NCBI RefSeq assembly: GCF_006363815.1
Contig: NZ_RRYT01000007.1
Span: 62,001-126,000, forward strand
Length of the DNA: 64,000 bases
Direction: 5' to 3'
Source: Thermomonospora catenispora
GTDB taxonomy: Bacteria > Actinomycetota > Actinomycetes > Streptosporangiales > Streptosporangiaceae
This document shows, piece after piece, positions 27,161 to 35,103 of this stretch (the first letter of the stretch is position 1; the number at the start of each line of letters is the position of its first letter). Both the position numbers and the translations under genes were made by a program. The notes beneath the pieces were generated by a model. It was not told the DNA's origin. It saw only the letters and a program-made list of their open reading frames with translations, and searched no databases.

Positions 27161-28609
27161 TCAGCGGGCCGGGGACCGCTCTCCGCCGCGGTGCCGCACG
27201 CCGTGCAGCGCGGCCACCCCCGCCGCCAGCGCCGCGCCCACCGCGGCGATCGCGAAGCACCACACGTATCCCCGCAGCTCGGGGGCGACCGCGCCGGCCG
27301 GGGTGCAGGCGGCGAGCACCGAGGCGGTGACGGCCCCGCCGACGCTGCCGCCCGCCACCCGCACCAGCGAGTTGATCCCGCTGGCGATGCCGCTCTGGTG
27401 CATCGGCACGTGCTGCACCGCCAGCGTGCCCATCGCCGCGTACGCCGTGCCCAGGCCCAGGCCCTGGATCGCGCCGAACACCATGAGGTCGACCGGGCCG
27501 TCGTGCCATGCGACCAGCCAGGCGAAGCTCAGCGCCGTGAACGCCGCCCCGCCCGCCAGCGCGAACGCCGAGCCGAGCCGCAGCACCGCCCGCCCGGCCA
27601 GCATGGAGGCCGCCAGCATCGTCACCGTGCTGGGCAGCGACAGCAGTCCCACGTCCAGCACCGACCCGCCCATCCCGTATCCGGTGGTGCGCGGGGTCTG
27701 GATGAACTGCGCCGTGAGGGTGAACCCGGCGAACATCGCGAACCCCAGCAGCAGCGCCGTCAGGTTCGCCGCCAGCGACTGCGCGCCGGCCAGCAGCCGG
27801 ATGTCGACCAGCGGGGCGCGGACCCGCAGCTCCACCAGCGTCCACACCGCGCACCCGGCCGCCGCGGCGGCGAACAGGCCCAGCACCCTCGCCGAGGACC
27901 ACCCCCAGGAGTCGCCTTGGCTGATCCCCAGCAGCAGGCAGGCCAGCCAGCCGCCGAGCAGCACCGCGCCGAGGACGTCCGGCCGTCCGCCCACCCGGGC
28001 CCCCACGTCCCGGGCGCACGCCGCCACCAGCAGCAGCACCGTCGCCGACAGCGCCACGTTGATCCAGAACACCGGCCGGTGGCTGTCGGTGCGGGCCGCC
28101 ACCAGCCCGGTCACGATCATCCCGAGGGTTCCGCCGATGCCCATGGTGGCGCTGATGAAGCCGATCGCGGTGGCCACCCGCTCCCGGGGGAAGGTGTCCC
28201 GGATCAACGCGATGGCCAGCGGGACCAGCGCCATCGAGGTGCCCTGCAGGGCGCGCCCGGCGATCAGCGGGCCCAGCGAGCCGGACAGCGCGCACACCAC
28301 CGACCCGGCCAGCTGCAGCCCCAGCGCCGTCACGATCATCGGCTTCTTGCCGTACAGGTCGCCGAACCGGCTCAGCAGCGGGGTGGTGACCGCCCCGGCC
28401 AGCAGGGACACGGTGAACACCCAGGCGACCGCGGTGACCGACGCGTCCAGGGCGACCATCAGCCGCGGCAGCAGCGGCAGCACCAGGGTCTGCTGCACCG
28501 ACACCACCAGACCGGCCGCCGACAGCGCCGCCAGCTGGGCGACCGTGCCGCGGCGCGCGCCGCTCCGTCCCCCGGCGACGTCGGACACCGCAGGAACGGC
28601 GGCGGTCAT
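27161..28609 (-). CDS. MFS drug-type exporter (EmrB/QacA-like, 14 TM)
   Basis: A 482-aa transporter with about 14 hydrophobic helices. Motif A-type LLSRFGDLYGKKPM follows TM2, and LIAGRALQGTSMALVPLAIALIRD plus GFISATMGIGGTLGMIVTGLV match the drug:H+ antiporter-2 family. GGGAGG precedes the ATG at 28609. An inverted repeat at 28645-28660, 36 nt upstream of the start, is a likely operator, but the regulator gene is not adjacent. Substrate unknown; a physiological metabolite is as likely as a drug. Confidence 0.88.
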   Translation of the reverse strand: MTAAVPAVSDVAGGRSGARRGTVAQLAALSAAGLVVSVQQTLVLPLLPRLMVALDASVTAVAWVFTVSLLAGAVTTPLLSRFGDLYGKKPMIVTALGLQLAGSVVCALSGSLGPLIAGRALQGTSMALVPLAIALIRDTFPRERVATAIGFISATMGIGGTLGMIVTGLVAARTDSHRPVFWINVALSATVLLLVAACARDVGARVGGRPDVLGAVLLGGWLACLLLGISQGDSWGWSSARVLGLFAAAAAGCAVWTLVELRVRAPLVDIRLLAGAQSLAANLTALLLGFAMFAGFTLTAQFIQTPRTTGYGMGGSVLDVGLLSLPSTVTMLAASMLAGRAVLRLGSAFALAGGAAFTALSFAWLVAWHDGPVDLMVFGAIQGLGLGTAYAAMGTLAVQHVPMHQSGIASGINSLVRVAGGSVGGAVTASVLAACTPAGAVAPELRGYVWCFAIAAVGAALAAGVAALHGVRHRGGERSPAR

Positions 28610-28644
28610 CGGCAACCTCCCTGGTCGATCGCCGCAGCAGCATA

Positions 28645-28660
28645 CAAGTTGCTTAACTTG
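28645..28660. promoter_or_regulatory. Palindrome upstream of MFS exporter, candidate operator
   Basis: CAAGTT (28645-28650) and AACTTG (28655-28660) are perfect 6-bp arms around GCTT. This AT-rich patch is unusual in the local sequence and resembles MarR/TetR-type operators. No MarR or TetR gene lies next to it. Confidence 0.5.
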
Positions 28661-28746
28661 GGTAACGACTCCGATTCCGTCATACGGGACGCCGGGCGCT
28701 CGGCGGGGCAGATGCGGATCAGCATCGCACACCCGCGCCGTGCGCT

Positions 28747-28774
28747 TTGAAAGGCCCGACGAGGTCCATAGAGT
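28747..28774 (+). promoter_or_regulatory. selA promoter (-35 TTGAAA, -10 TAGAGT)
   Basis: TTGAAA (28747-28752), a 16-nt spacer and TAGAGT (28769-28774) end 8 nt before the GTG of selA at 28783. This predicts a leaderless selA-selB mRNA. The TTG of the -35 box could be mistaken for an in-frame start codon. Confidence 0.65.
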
Positions 28775-28782
28775 TACCTCGC

Positions 28783-30075
28783 GTGAGCTCCAGGCGACAG
28801 GTGCCCCGTACCGACGTCGTGCTGGCCGACCCGCGCCTGGTGGAGGCCGCCGAACGGCTCGGGCGCACCGTGGTGAAGGCGGCCGTCGCCGGGGCGCAGC
28901 AGCGGGCCCGGGAGGGGGAGATCCCGCCCGACGCCGTCGCCGACGCGGCCGTCGCCGCCCTGCCCCCGCACGCCGCCACGCTGCGGCCGGTGGTGAACGC
29001 CACCGGGGTGCTGCTGCACACCAACCTGGGCCGCGCCCCGCTGTCGCCCGCCGCCCGCGAGGCGGTCGCGGCCGCCGCCGGATGCACCGACGTGGAGTAC
29101 GACCTGGCCACCGGTCGGCGCGGCGTCCGCGGCCGGGGCGCGCTGGAGGCGCTGCGCGAGGCCTGCCCGGCGGCCCAGGACGTCATCGTGGTCAACAACA
29201 ACGCCGCCGCGCTGGTGCTGGCCGCCACCGCGCTGGCGGCCGGTCGCGAGATCGTGCTCAGCCGCGGCGAGATGGTGGAGATCGGCGACGGTTTCCGCAT
29301 CCCCGAGCTGCTGGTCTCCACCGGTGCGCGGCTGCGCGAGGTCGGCACCACCAACCGCACCACCACCGCCGACTACGCCGCCGCCCTCGGCCCCGACACC
29401 GGGTTCGTCCTCAAAGTCCACCCGTCCAACTTCCGCATCGAGGGGTTCACCGCCCAGGCCCCGGTCGCCGAACTGGCCGCCCTGCCGGCGCCCGTCGTGG
29501 TGGACATCGGTTCCGGCCTGCTGGCGCCCGAGCCGCGGCTGCCGCACGAGCCGGACGCCGCCACCGTGCTGGCCGCCGGCGCCGACCTGGTCACCGCCAG
29601 CGGGGACAAGCTGCTCGGCGGCCCGCAGGCGGGGCTGATCCTCGGCCGCGCCGAGGCGGTGGCCCGGCTGCGGCGGCATCCGCTGTACCGGGCGCTGCGC
29701 GTCGACAAACTCACCCTCGCCGCCCTGGAGGCCACCGTGCGCGGTCCCGAGCCGCCCGTCACCCGAGCGCTGCGCACCGACGTCGTCGAGCTGCGCCGGC
29801 GGGCCGAGCAGCTGGCCAAGGAGCTGGCCGCGCACGGCGTGGCCGCCGACGCCGTCGACAGCGAGGCCGCCGTCGGCGGCGGAGGAGCCCCCGGCGTCAC
29901 CCTGCCCAGCGCCGCCGTCGCGCTGCCCGGCGAGTACGCCGGGCCGCTGCGGGAGCGCGGGATCGTCGGCCGCGTCGCGCGCGGCAGGCTGCTGCTGGAC
30001 CTGCGCGCCGTGCCGCCCGACGAGGACGCGCCGCTGGCCCGCGCCGTCGCGGCCGTCGCCCGCGGGGAGGCCTGA
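28783..30075 (+). CDS. selA: L-seryl-tRNA(Sec) selenium transferase SelA
   Basis: A 430-aa PLP enzyme that converts Ser-tRNA(Sec) to Sec-tRNA(Sec) using selenophosphate. Signatures are NATGVLLHTNLGRAPLS, EYDLATGRRGVRG, VVNNNAAALVL, KVHPSNFRIEGF and the PLP-lysine K276 in SGDKLLGGPQAG. The GTG at 28783 follows the -10 box by 8 nt. The TGA stop shares one base with the selB ATG (TGATG), so the two are translationally coupled. Length is slightly below the enterobacterial enzyme. Confidence 0.97.
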   Translation: MSSRRQVPRTDVVLADPRLVEAAERLGRTVVKAAVAGAQQRAREGEIPPDAVADAAVAALPPHAATLRPVVNATGVLLHTNLGRAPLSPAAREAVAAAAGCTDVEYDLATGRRGVRGRGALEALREACPAAQDVIVVNNNAAALVLAATALAAGREIVLSRGEMVEIGDGFRIPELLVSTGARLREVGTTNRTTTADYAAALGPDTGFVLKVHPSNFRIEGFTAQAPVAELAALPAPVVVDIGSGLLAPEPRLPHEPDAATVLAAGADLVTASGDKLLGGPQAGLILGRAEAVARLRRHPLYRALRVDKLTLAALEATVRGPEPPVTRALRTDVVELRRRAEQLAKELAAHGVAADAVDSEAAVGGGGAPGVTLPSAAVALPGEYAGPLRERGIVGRVARGRLLLDLRAVPPDEDAPLARAVAAVARGEA

Positions 30076-31832
30076 TGCAGGTCGTCGCCACCGCCGGGCA
30101 CGTCGACCACGGCAAGTCCGCGCTGGTGCGGGCGCTCACCGGGATGGAGCCCGACCGGCTGGAGGAGGAGCGCCGCCGCGGCCTGACCATCGAGCTGGGG
30201 TTCGCCTGGACCGCCCTGCCCTCGGGGAAGAGGGTGGCGTTCGTGGACGTCCCCGGGCACGAGCGGTTCGTCACCACCATGCTCGCCGGCGTCGGCCCGG
30301 TCCCCGCCGTGATGATGGTGGTCGCCGCCGACGAGGGCTGGATGCCCCAGTCCGAGGAGCATCTGGCCGCCCTCGACGCCCTCGGCGTCCGTTCCGGCCT
30401 GCTGGTGATCAGCCGAGCCGACCTGGCCGACCCCACCCCGGCGCTGCGGCAGGCCCGGGCCCGCCTGGAGGGCACCGGGCTGCGCGGCGTGGAGACCGTC
30501 GCGGTCAGCTCCGTCACCGGCGAAGGGCTGCCCGAGCTGACCGCCGCGCTGGACCGGCTGACGTCCCGGCTGCCGGTCCCCGCCCCGGACGCCCCGGTCC
30601 GGCTGTGGGTGGACCGGGCGTTCACCGTCAAGGGCAGCGGCACCGTCGTCACCGGCACCCTCCCCGCCGGCACGATCTCGGTCGGCGACGAACTGGTGCT
30701 GACCCCGGAGGGCCGCCGGGTGCGGGTCCGGGCGCTGGAGTCGCTGAAGGAGCCCGTCGAGACGGTCCGCGGGGTGGCGCGCGTCGCGGTCAACCTGCGC
30801 GGCGTCGACCACGACCGGGTACGGCGCGGCATGGCGCTGGTCGGCCCCGACCAATGGACCATGACCACCTGCGTCGACGTGCGGATCGGCTCCGCCGAGG
30901 CGTCCGGACGGCTGCCCCGCCAGATGATCCTGCACATCGGTTCGGCCGCCGTTCCGGTGCGGCTGCGTCCGCTGGGCCCCGACACCGCCCGGCTCACCCT
31001 CAACGCCCGGATCCCGCTGCACGTCGGCGATCGGGCCCTGCTGCGCGACCCGGGCCGCCGCTCCGTCGCCGGGGTCCGGGTGCTGGACGTGCAGCCGCCC
31101 CCGCTGGTGCGGCGCGGCGCGGGGGCCCGACGCGCCCGGGAGCTGGCGGCCTGGCCGGATCGGCCCGGCGGCGAGCTGCTGCTGCGCCGGCACGGGGTGC
31201 TGCGCGAACGCGAGCTGACGATCATGGGCTGCGCGCCGCCCTCCGGCGCGATCCGGATCGAACCGGACTGGCTGGCCGATCCCGACCACTGGGAGCGGCT
31301 GCGCCGCCGTCTCGCCGAGGAGGTCGCCCGGCAGGCGGCCGAGCAGCCGCTGGCCCCCGGGATCACCCTGGAGGCCGCCCGGCTGCGGCTGGGCCTGCCG
31401 TCCCGGCGGCTGGTGGCCGAGCTGGTCCGCCCGCCGCTGCGGCTGGACGGCGGCCGGGTGCACGGCCCGCGCACCGGGCCGCCGCCCCAGGTCGTCGAGG
31501 CGGTGCGGCGGCTGCGCGCCGAGGTCGCCGCCGCCCCGTTCCGCGCCCCCGACGCCGGGCGGCTGGCCGAGCTGGGGCTGACCGGCCGCACCCTGGCCGC
31601 CGCGGTGGCCGCCGGAGCGGTGCTGCGGTTGGACGAAGGGGTGGTGCTGCCGGCCGGCGCCGACGAGCAGGCAGCCCGGGTGCTGGCCGAGCTGCCCCAG
31701 CCGTTCACCGTCGCCCAGGCCAAGCAGGCGCTCGGCACCAGCCGCCGGGTGGCGATCCCGCTGCTGGAGCATCTGGACCGGCGCGGCCTGACCGAGCGCG
31801 ACGGCGACCACCGGCGCGTGCGCGCCCGCTGA
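30075..31832 (+). CDS. selB: Selenocysteine-specific elongation factor SelB
   Basis: A 585-aa GTPase that delivers Sec-tRNA to UGA codons marked by a SECIS hairpin. G1 is GHVDHGKS (residues 8-15); RGLTIELGF is the switch-I segment, DVPGHERF is G3 and SRAD stands in for G4. EF-Tu-like beta-barrel domains follow, then C-terminal winged-helix repeats (about 380-585) that bind the SECIS; the last contains FTVAQAKQALGTSRRVAIPLLEHLD. It overlaps selA by 1 nt. The open frame upstream of the ATG is antisense to other genes and is not part of SelB. Confidence 0.97.
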   Translation: MQVVATAGHVDHGKSALVRALTGMEPDRLEEERRRGLTIELGFAWTALPSGKRVAFVDVPGHERFVTTMLAGVGPVPAVMMVVAADEGWMPQSEEHLAALDALGVRSGLLVISRADLADPTPALRQARARLEGTGLRGVETVAVSSVTGEGLPELTAALDRLTSRLPVPAPDAPVRLWVDRAFTVKGSGTVVTGTLPAGTISVGDELVLTPEGRRVRVRALESLKEPVETVRGVARVAVNLRGVDHDRVRRGMALVGPDQWTMTTCVDVRIGSAEASGRLPRQMILHIGSAAVPVRLRPLGPDTARLTLNARIPLHVGDRALLRDPGRRSVAGVRVLDVQPPPLVRRGAGARRARELAAWPDRPGGELLLRRHGVLRERELTIMGCAPPSGAIRIEPDWLADPDHWERLRRRLAEEVARQAAEQPLAPGITLEAARLRLGLPSRRLVAELVRPPLRLDGGRVHGPRTGPPPQVVEAVRRLRAEVAAAPFRAPDAGRLAELGLTGRTLAAAVAAGAVLRLDEGVVLPAGADEQAARVLAELPQPFTVAQAKQALGTSRRVAIPLLEHLDRRGLTERDGDHRRVRAR

Positions 31833-31833
31833 G

Positions 31834-31858
31834 CGGAGGGAAAACCGGTTGCCCTCCG
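31834..31858 (+). terminator. Weak hairpin after selB
   Basis: CGGAGGG/CCCTCCG (31834-31840 with 31852-31858) makes a 7-bp stem with an 11-nt loop just after the selB stop. There is no T-run; rtcB follows 80 nt later. Confidence 0.4.
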
Positions 31859-31937
31859 GGCGGCGTCTCTGGCGTCATTGATCTGGCCGCGGAACCGCGC
31901 GGCGATTGGCGTCCGCATACGGGAAGGGGCTGGGGAG

Positions 31938-33131
31938 ATGCCGTACACGACCCTCGACGGCGGTCGTGTTCCGATCCGCATGTGGACCGACCCGGCGCAG
32001 GTCGAGTCGGCGGCCCTCGAGCAGCTGCGCAACGTGGCCGAGCTGCCGTGGGTGCACGGCGTCGCGGTGATGCCCGACGTGCACTACGGCAAGGGCGCCA
32101 CCGTCGGCTCGGTGATCGCGATGCGCGACGCGGTGTCCCCGGCCGCCGTGGGGGTGGACATCGGCTGCGGCATGACCGCCGTCCGGTCCAGCCTCACCCT
32201 CGAGGACCTGCCCGACGACCTGTCCCGGCTGCGGTCCGATCTGGAGAAGGCGATCCCGGTCGGCCACAACGCGCACAAGACCCCGGTCGACCCCTCGGCG
32301 GTGCCCGGGCTGCGCGAGCGCGGCTGGTACGAGTTCTGGAAGGGGTTCGACGCGCTGATCCCCTCGGTGCGCGGCCGGTTCGGCCGGGCCCGCGCCCAGA
32401 TGGGCACCCTCGGCGGCGGCAACCACTTCCTGGAGGTGTGCACCGACGACGAGGGCGCGATCTGGATCGTGCTGCACTCCGGCTCCCGCAACATCGGCAA
32501 GGAGCTGGCCGAGCGGCACATCGAGGTGGCCCGCCGACAGCCGCACAACCAGGACCTGCCCGACAAGGACCTGGCGGTGTTCTTGAGCGGCACCCCCGAG
32601 ATGGAGGAGTACCGCCGGGACCTGTTCTGGGCGCAGGAGTACGCGCGGCGCAACCGCGCCCTGATGATGGCGCTCGCCCAGAACGTGGTGACGCGGTTCT
32701 TCGGCGGCCGCACGATCCGGTGGGACGAGCACATCTCCTGCCACCACAACTACGTGGCCGAGGAGGAGTACGACGGCGTCAGGCTGCTGGTCACCCGCAA
32801 GGGGGCGATCCGGGCGGGGAACGGCGACCTGGGCATCATCCCCGGCTCCATGGCGACCGGCACCTACATCGTGCGCGGCCTGGGCAACCCGCGGGCGTTC
32901 AACTCCGCCTCGCACGGCGCCGGCCGGCGGATGAGCCGCAACAAGGCCCGCAAGACCTTCACCGTGGAGGACCTGCGGGCCCAGACGCAGGGGGTGGAGT
33001 GCCGCAAGGACGCGGGGGTGCTGGACGAGATCCCCGGCGCCTACAAGGACCTGGAGTCGGTGATCGCCGCCCAGACCGACCTGGTCCGCGTCGAGGCGCA
33101 CCTGCGGCAGCTGATCTGCGTCAAGGGCTGA
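31938..33131 (+). CDS. rtcB: RNA-splicing ligase RtcB
   Basis: A 397-aa RNA ligase that joins 2',3'-cyclic phosphate or 3'-phosphate ends to 5'-OH ends with GTP and Mn. Metal ligands appear in MPDVHYGKGATVGS and GVDIGCGM (C77), then GGGNHFLEV and HSGSRNIGKELAERH; H326 in SASHGAGRRMSRNKA is the guanylated His. Length matches bacterial RtcB. The ATG at 31938 is preceded by AAGGGG and GGGGAG. The next gene begins 1 nt after the stop and is surely cotranscribed. No archease or rtcA gene is visible. Confidence 0.95.
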   Translation: MPYTTLDGGRVPIRMWTDPAQVESAALEQLRNVAELPWVHGVAVMPDVHYGKGATVGSVIAMRDAVSPAAVGVDIGCGMTAVRSSLTLEDLPDDLSRLRSDLEKAIPVGHNAHKTPVDPSAVPGLRERGWYEFWKGFDALIPSVRGRFGRARAQMGTLGGGNHFLEVCTDDEGAIWIVLHSGSRNIGKELAERHIEVARRQPHNQDLPDKDLAVFLSGTPEMEEYRRDLFWAQEYARRNRALMMALAQNVVTRFFGGRTIRWDEHISCHHNYVAEEEYDGVRLLVTRKGAIRAGNGDLGIIPGSMATGTYIVRGLGNPRAFNSASHGAGRRMSRNKARKTFTVEDLRAQTQGVECRKDAGVLDEIPGAYKDLESVIAAQTDLVRVEAHLRQLICVKG

Positions 33132-33132
33132 G

Positions 33133-34245
33133 ATGGCGAGGGGCGCCGCACGGCAGCGGCCCGCCAACGCGCGGGCCGTCGGGGACGGCCTCAAGCTCCA
33201 CCGCCGCGTCCTGCGACTGGCCGGACGCGAGTACACGGTGATCGGACTGCGTCCCGGCACCGCCGTGCGGTTCAGCACCAACCGCTTCCACGACACCTGG
33301 CACGTCCTGTCCGACCAGCGCGGGGCGAGGCTGCTGGCCCGGCTGATGTGGGGCCTGGCCCACCAGTCCCGCCCCGGCACGCTGGTGCTGGTCGACCGGC
33401 CGTTCCTGGTGCCGACCCCGTTCGACGCCGACCCGGCCGACCCGTTCGTGATCGTGCCCGGTTGGCACACCGCGCTGGACCGGCGGGCCGCCCGCGCGCT
33501 GGCCGCCCGGCTGCCGCTGCGCTCCGCGCCCGACGGCACGGTGCGCTGGCGCACCCACGGGCTGGACGCCGCACGGGCCGATCGGCGGCCGTTCTGGGAG
33601 CGCCATCCGGACCACCGGTCCGGCCCCGACCGCAGCCGGGTCACCCGGATGCCCGGCGGCCTGATCTCCTTCCTCGCCCACCGGCCCGATCAGTTGCGCC
33701 GCTGGGCGGAGTCGATCGACCGCCTGCGCGTGACGAACGCCCGCGGCATGGACTACTGCTACCTCGGACCCTGGGAATACGGCCCTCCGGGGGAGGTGCA
33801 GATCTTCCGGACGTTCCGCCGGGACGTGGGCGTCGCCCGCCGCGCCCGTGCCGACGTGCTGGCCCGCCCGCACCCGCCCGCCGACCCCTTCGAACGGCGG
33901 GTGCGGATCTGGCGGCAGTGCGGCGCGATCGAACGGGGGAGGGACAAGTCGATCGCCAACTGCCGCAACCTGGATCCCGGCTCCGCCGAACGGCTCGCCC
34001 TGATCGGCATCGAGACCCTCGACGACCTGGCCGAACGCGGCGTCGTGCAGGCCTGGCTGGACCTGCGCGACGCCGGTGCGCCGGATCTGGACCACGCCCT
34101 GCTGTGGGCGATGGAGGGCGCGCTCACCGACACCGACCGCCGCGCCCTCCCGCCCGAGCGCAGACAGGAGCTGCTCAGCGAGCTGAAGCGCGCAGAACGC
34201 GATCGACGAAGGCGATCACATCGCCCAGCACCTCGGCCGAGTTGA
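33133..34245 (+). CDS. RtcB-linked protein with TfoX-C-like domain
   Basis: A 370-aa basic protein, one base after rtcB. The last about 90 residues (NLDPGSAERLALIGIETLDD through LLWAMEGALTDTDRRALP) match the TfoX C-terminal helix-hairpin-helix-like domain, which typically contacts nucleic acid. The first about 270 residues are not recognised; they contain GLRPGTAVRFSTNRFHDTWH, a His/Trp-rich part and MDYCYLGPWEYGPPGEVQIFRTF. Coupling to rtcB suggests a role in RNA repair or end processing (inference). The last 71 nt overlap the 3' end of the converging hydrolase gene. Confidence 0.78.
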   Translation: MARGAARQRPANARAVGDGLKLHRRVLRLAGREYTVIGLRPGTAVRFSTNRFHDTWHVLSDQRGARLLARLMWGLAHQSRPGTLVLVDRPFLVPTPFDADPADPFVIVPGWHTALDRRAARALAARLPLRSAPDGTVRWRTHGLDAARADRRPFWERHPDHRSGPDRSRVTRMPGGLISFLAHRPDQLRRWAESIDRLRVTNARGMDYCYLGPWEYGPPGEVQIFRTFRRDVGVARRARADVLARPHPPADPFERRVRIWRQCGAIERGRDKSIANCRNLDPGSAERLALIGIETLDDLAERGVVQAWLDLRDAGAPDLDHALLWAMEGALTDTDRRALPPERRQELLSELKRAERDRRRRSHRPAPRPS

Positions 34246-34993
34246 TCTCGTTGAACACCTCGTGCCGGGCCTGCGGATAGATCTTCTCGGTCAGGTCCGA
34301 GCCGCGGATCGCCTCGATCCCGGTCCGGGTGCCCTCCAGCGGCACCAGCCGGTCGTCCTCGCCGTGCACCCACAGCGTCGGCAGGTCCCCTAGCGAACCG
34401 TGCTCGTTGATGGTCTTGATGCAGCGGTCCAGCGCCTCCACCGTCGGCCGTTTGAACGGCCCGTGCCACACCAGCGGGTCGGCGGCGTAGGCCTCTCCGA
34501 CCGCCGGATCCCGCGACAGGGTGGTCGGGTCGATGGGGATCTCGGGGATCTCCTCCAGCCCCAGCAGCGCCTCCAGCGCCTCCCAGCGGCCCAGCACCGG
34601 GCCCGACAGCACCAGCGCCGTCAGCCGGTCGCGGTGCAGCTGCGCGTACCGGGCGGCGATCATCCCGCCCATCGAATGGCCGATCAGCACCACCGGGAGC
34701 TCCGGGGCGTCGGCGCGGGCGTCGGTGACCAGGGTGTGCAGATCGGCCACCACGTCCTCGAAGTCGGTGATCAGCACCCGCTCCCCGGCCGACCGGCCGT
34801 GCCCGATGTGGTCCAGCCCGCACACGCTCGCCCCGTGCTCGGCCAGCGTCCGCACCACGTGCCCGTACCGGCCCAGGTGCTCGCCGTACCCGTGCACCAG
34901 GACGGCCAGGTAGCGGGGGTCGGGGTGGGGCCAGGAGCGGGCGGCGATCGCGCCGTTGCGTCCCGCGAACTCCCATTCCCGCGGCGTGTCCAT
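34175..34993 (-). CDS. Alpha/beta hydrolase, monoacylglycerol-lipase-like
   Basis: A 272-aa serine hydrolase. It has LVHGYGEHLGRYGHV, GLDHIGHGRS, the nucleophile elbow GHSMGG, the acid in HGEDDRLVP and the catalytic His in ARHEVFNE; these features match lysophospholipase/monoacylglycerol lipases (PldB/MGL type). GGAGGATC precedes the ATG at 34993. Its 3' end overlaps the converging RtcB-linked gene by 71 nt. Substrate is probably a glyceride or small ester; not resolved. Confidence 0.9.
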   Translation of the reverse strand: MDTPREWEFAGRNGAIAARSWPHPDPRYLAVLVHGYGEHLGRYGHVVRTLAEHGASVCGLDHIGHGRSAGERVLITDFEDVVADLHTLVTDARADAPELPVVLIGHSMGGMIAARYAQLHRDRLTALVLSGPVLGRWEALEALLGLEEIPEIPIDPTTLSRDPAVGEAYAADPLVWHGPFKRPTVEALDRCIKTINEHGSLGDLPTLWVHGEDDRLVPLEGTRTGIEAIRGSDLTEKIYPQARHEVFNEINSAEVLGDVIAFVDRVLRASAR

Positions 34994-35103
34994 CGCGATC
35001 CTCCTCGTGCGCCGGATGGGGATCAACCGTGCCCCGCGCGGCGCCGGCGCGTCAATCGCCCGAATACAGTGGGACGGTCCATGTCGACAGGAAGGGGCCG
35101 CCC

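Noticed and set aside
25590-30074. A very long open frame (about 1,500 codons) continuous with SelB on the plus strand
   Set aside because: It is Arg/Pro/Ser-rich and lies antisense to the acyl-CoA synthetase-like and MFS genes and over selA in another frame. High GC makes stop-free shadows. SelB starts at the ATG overlapping the selA stop.
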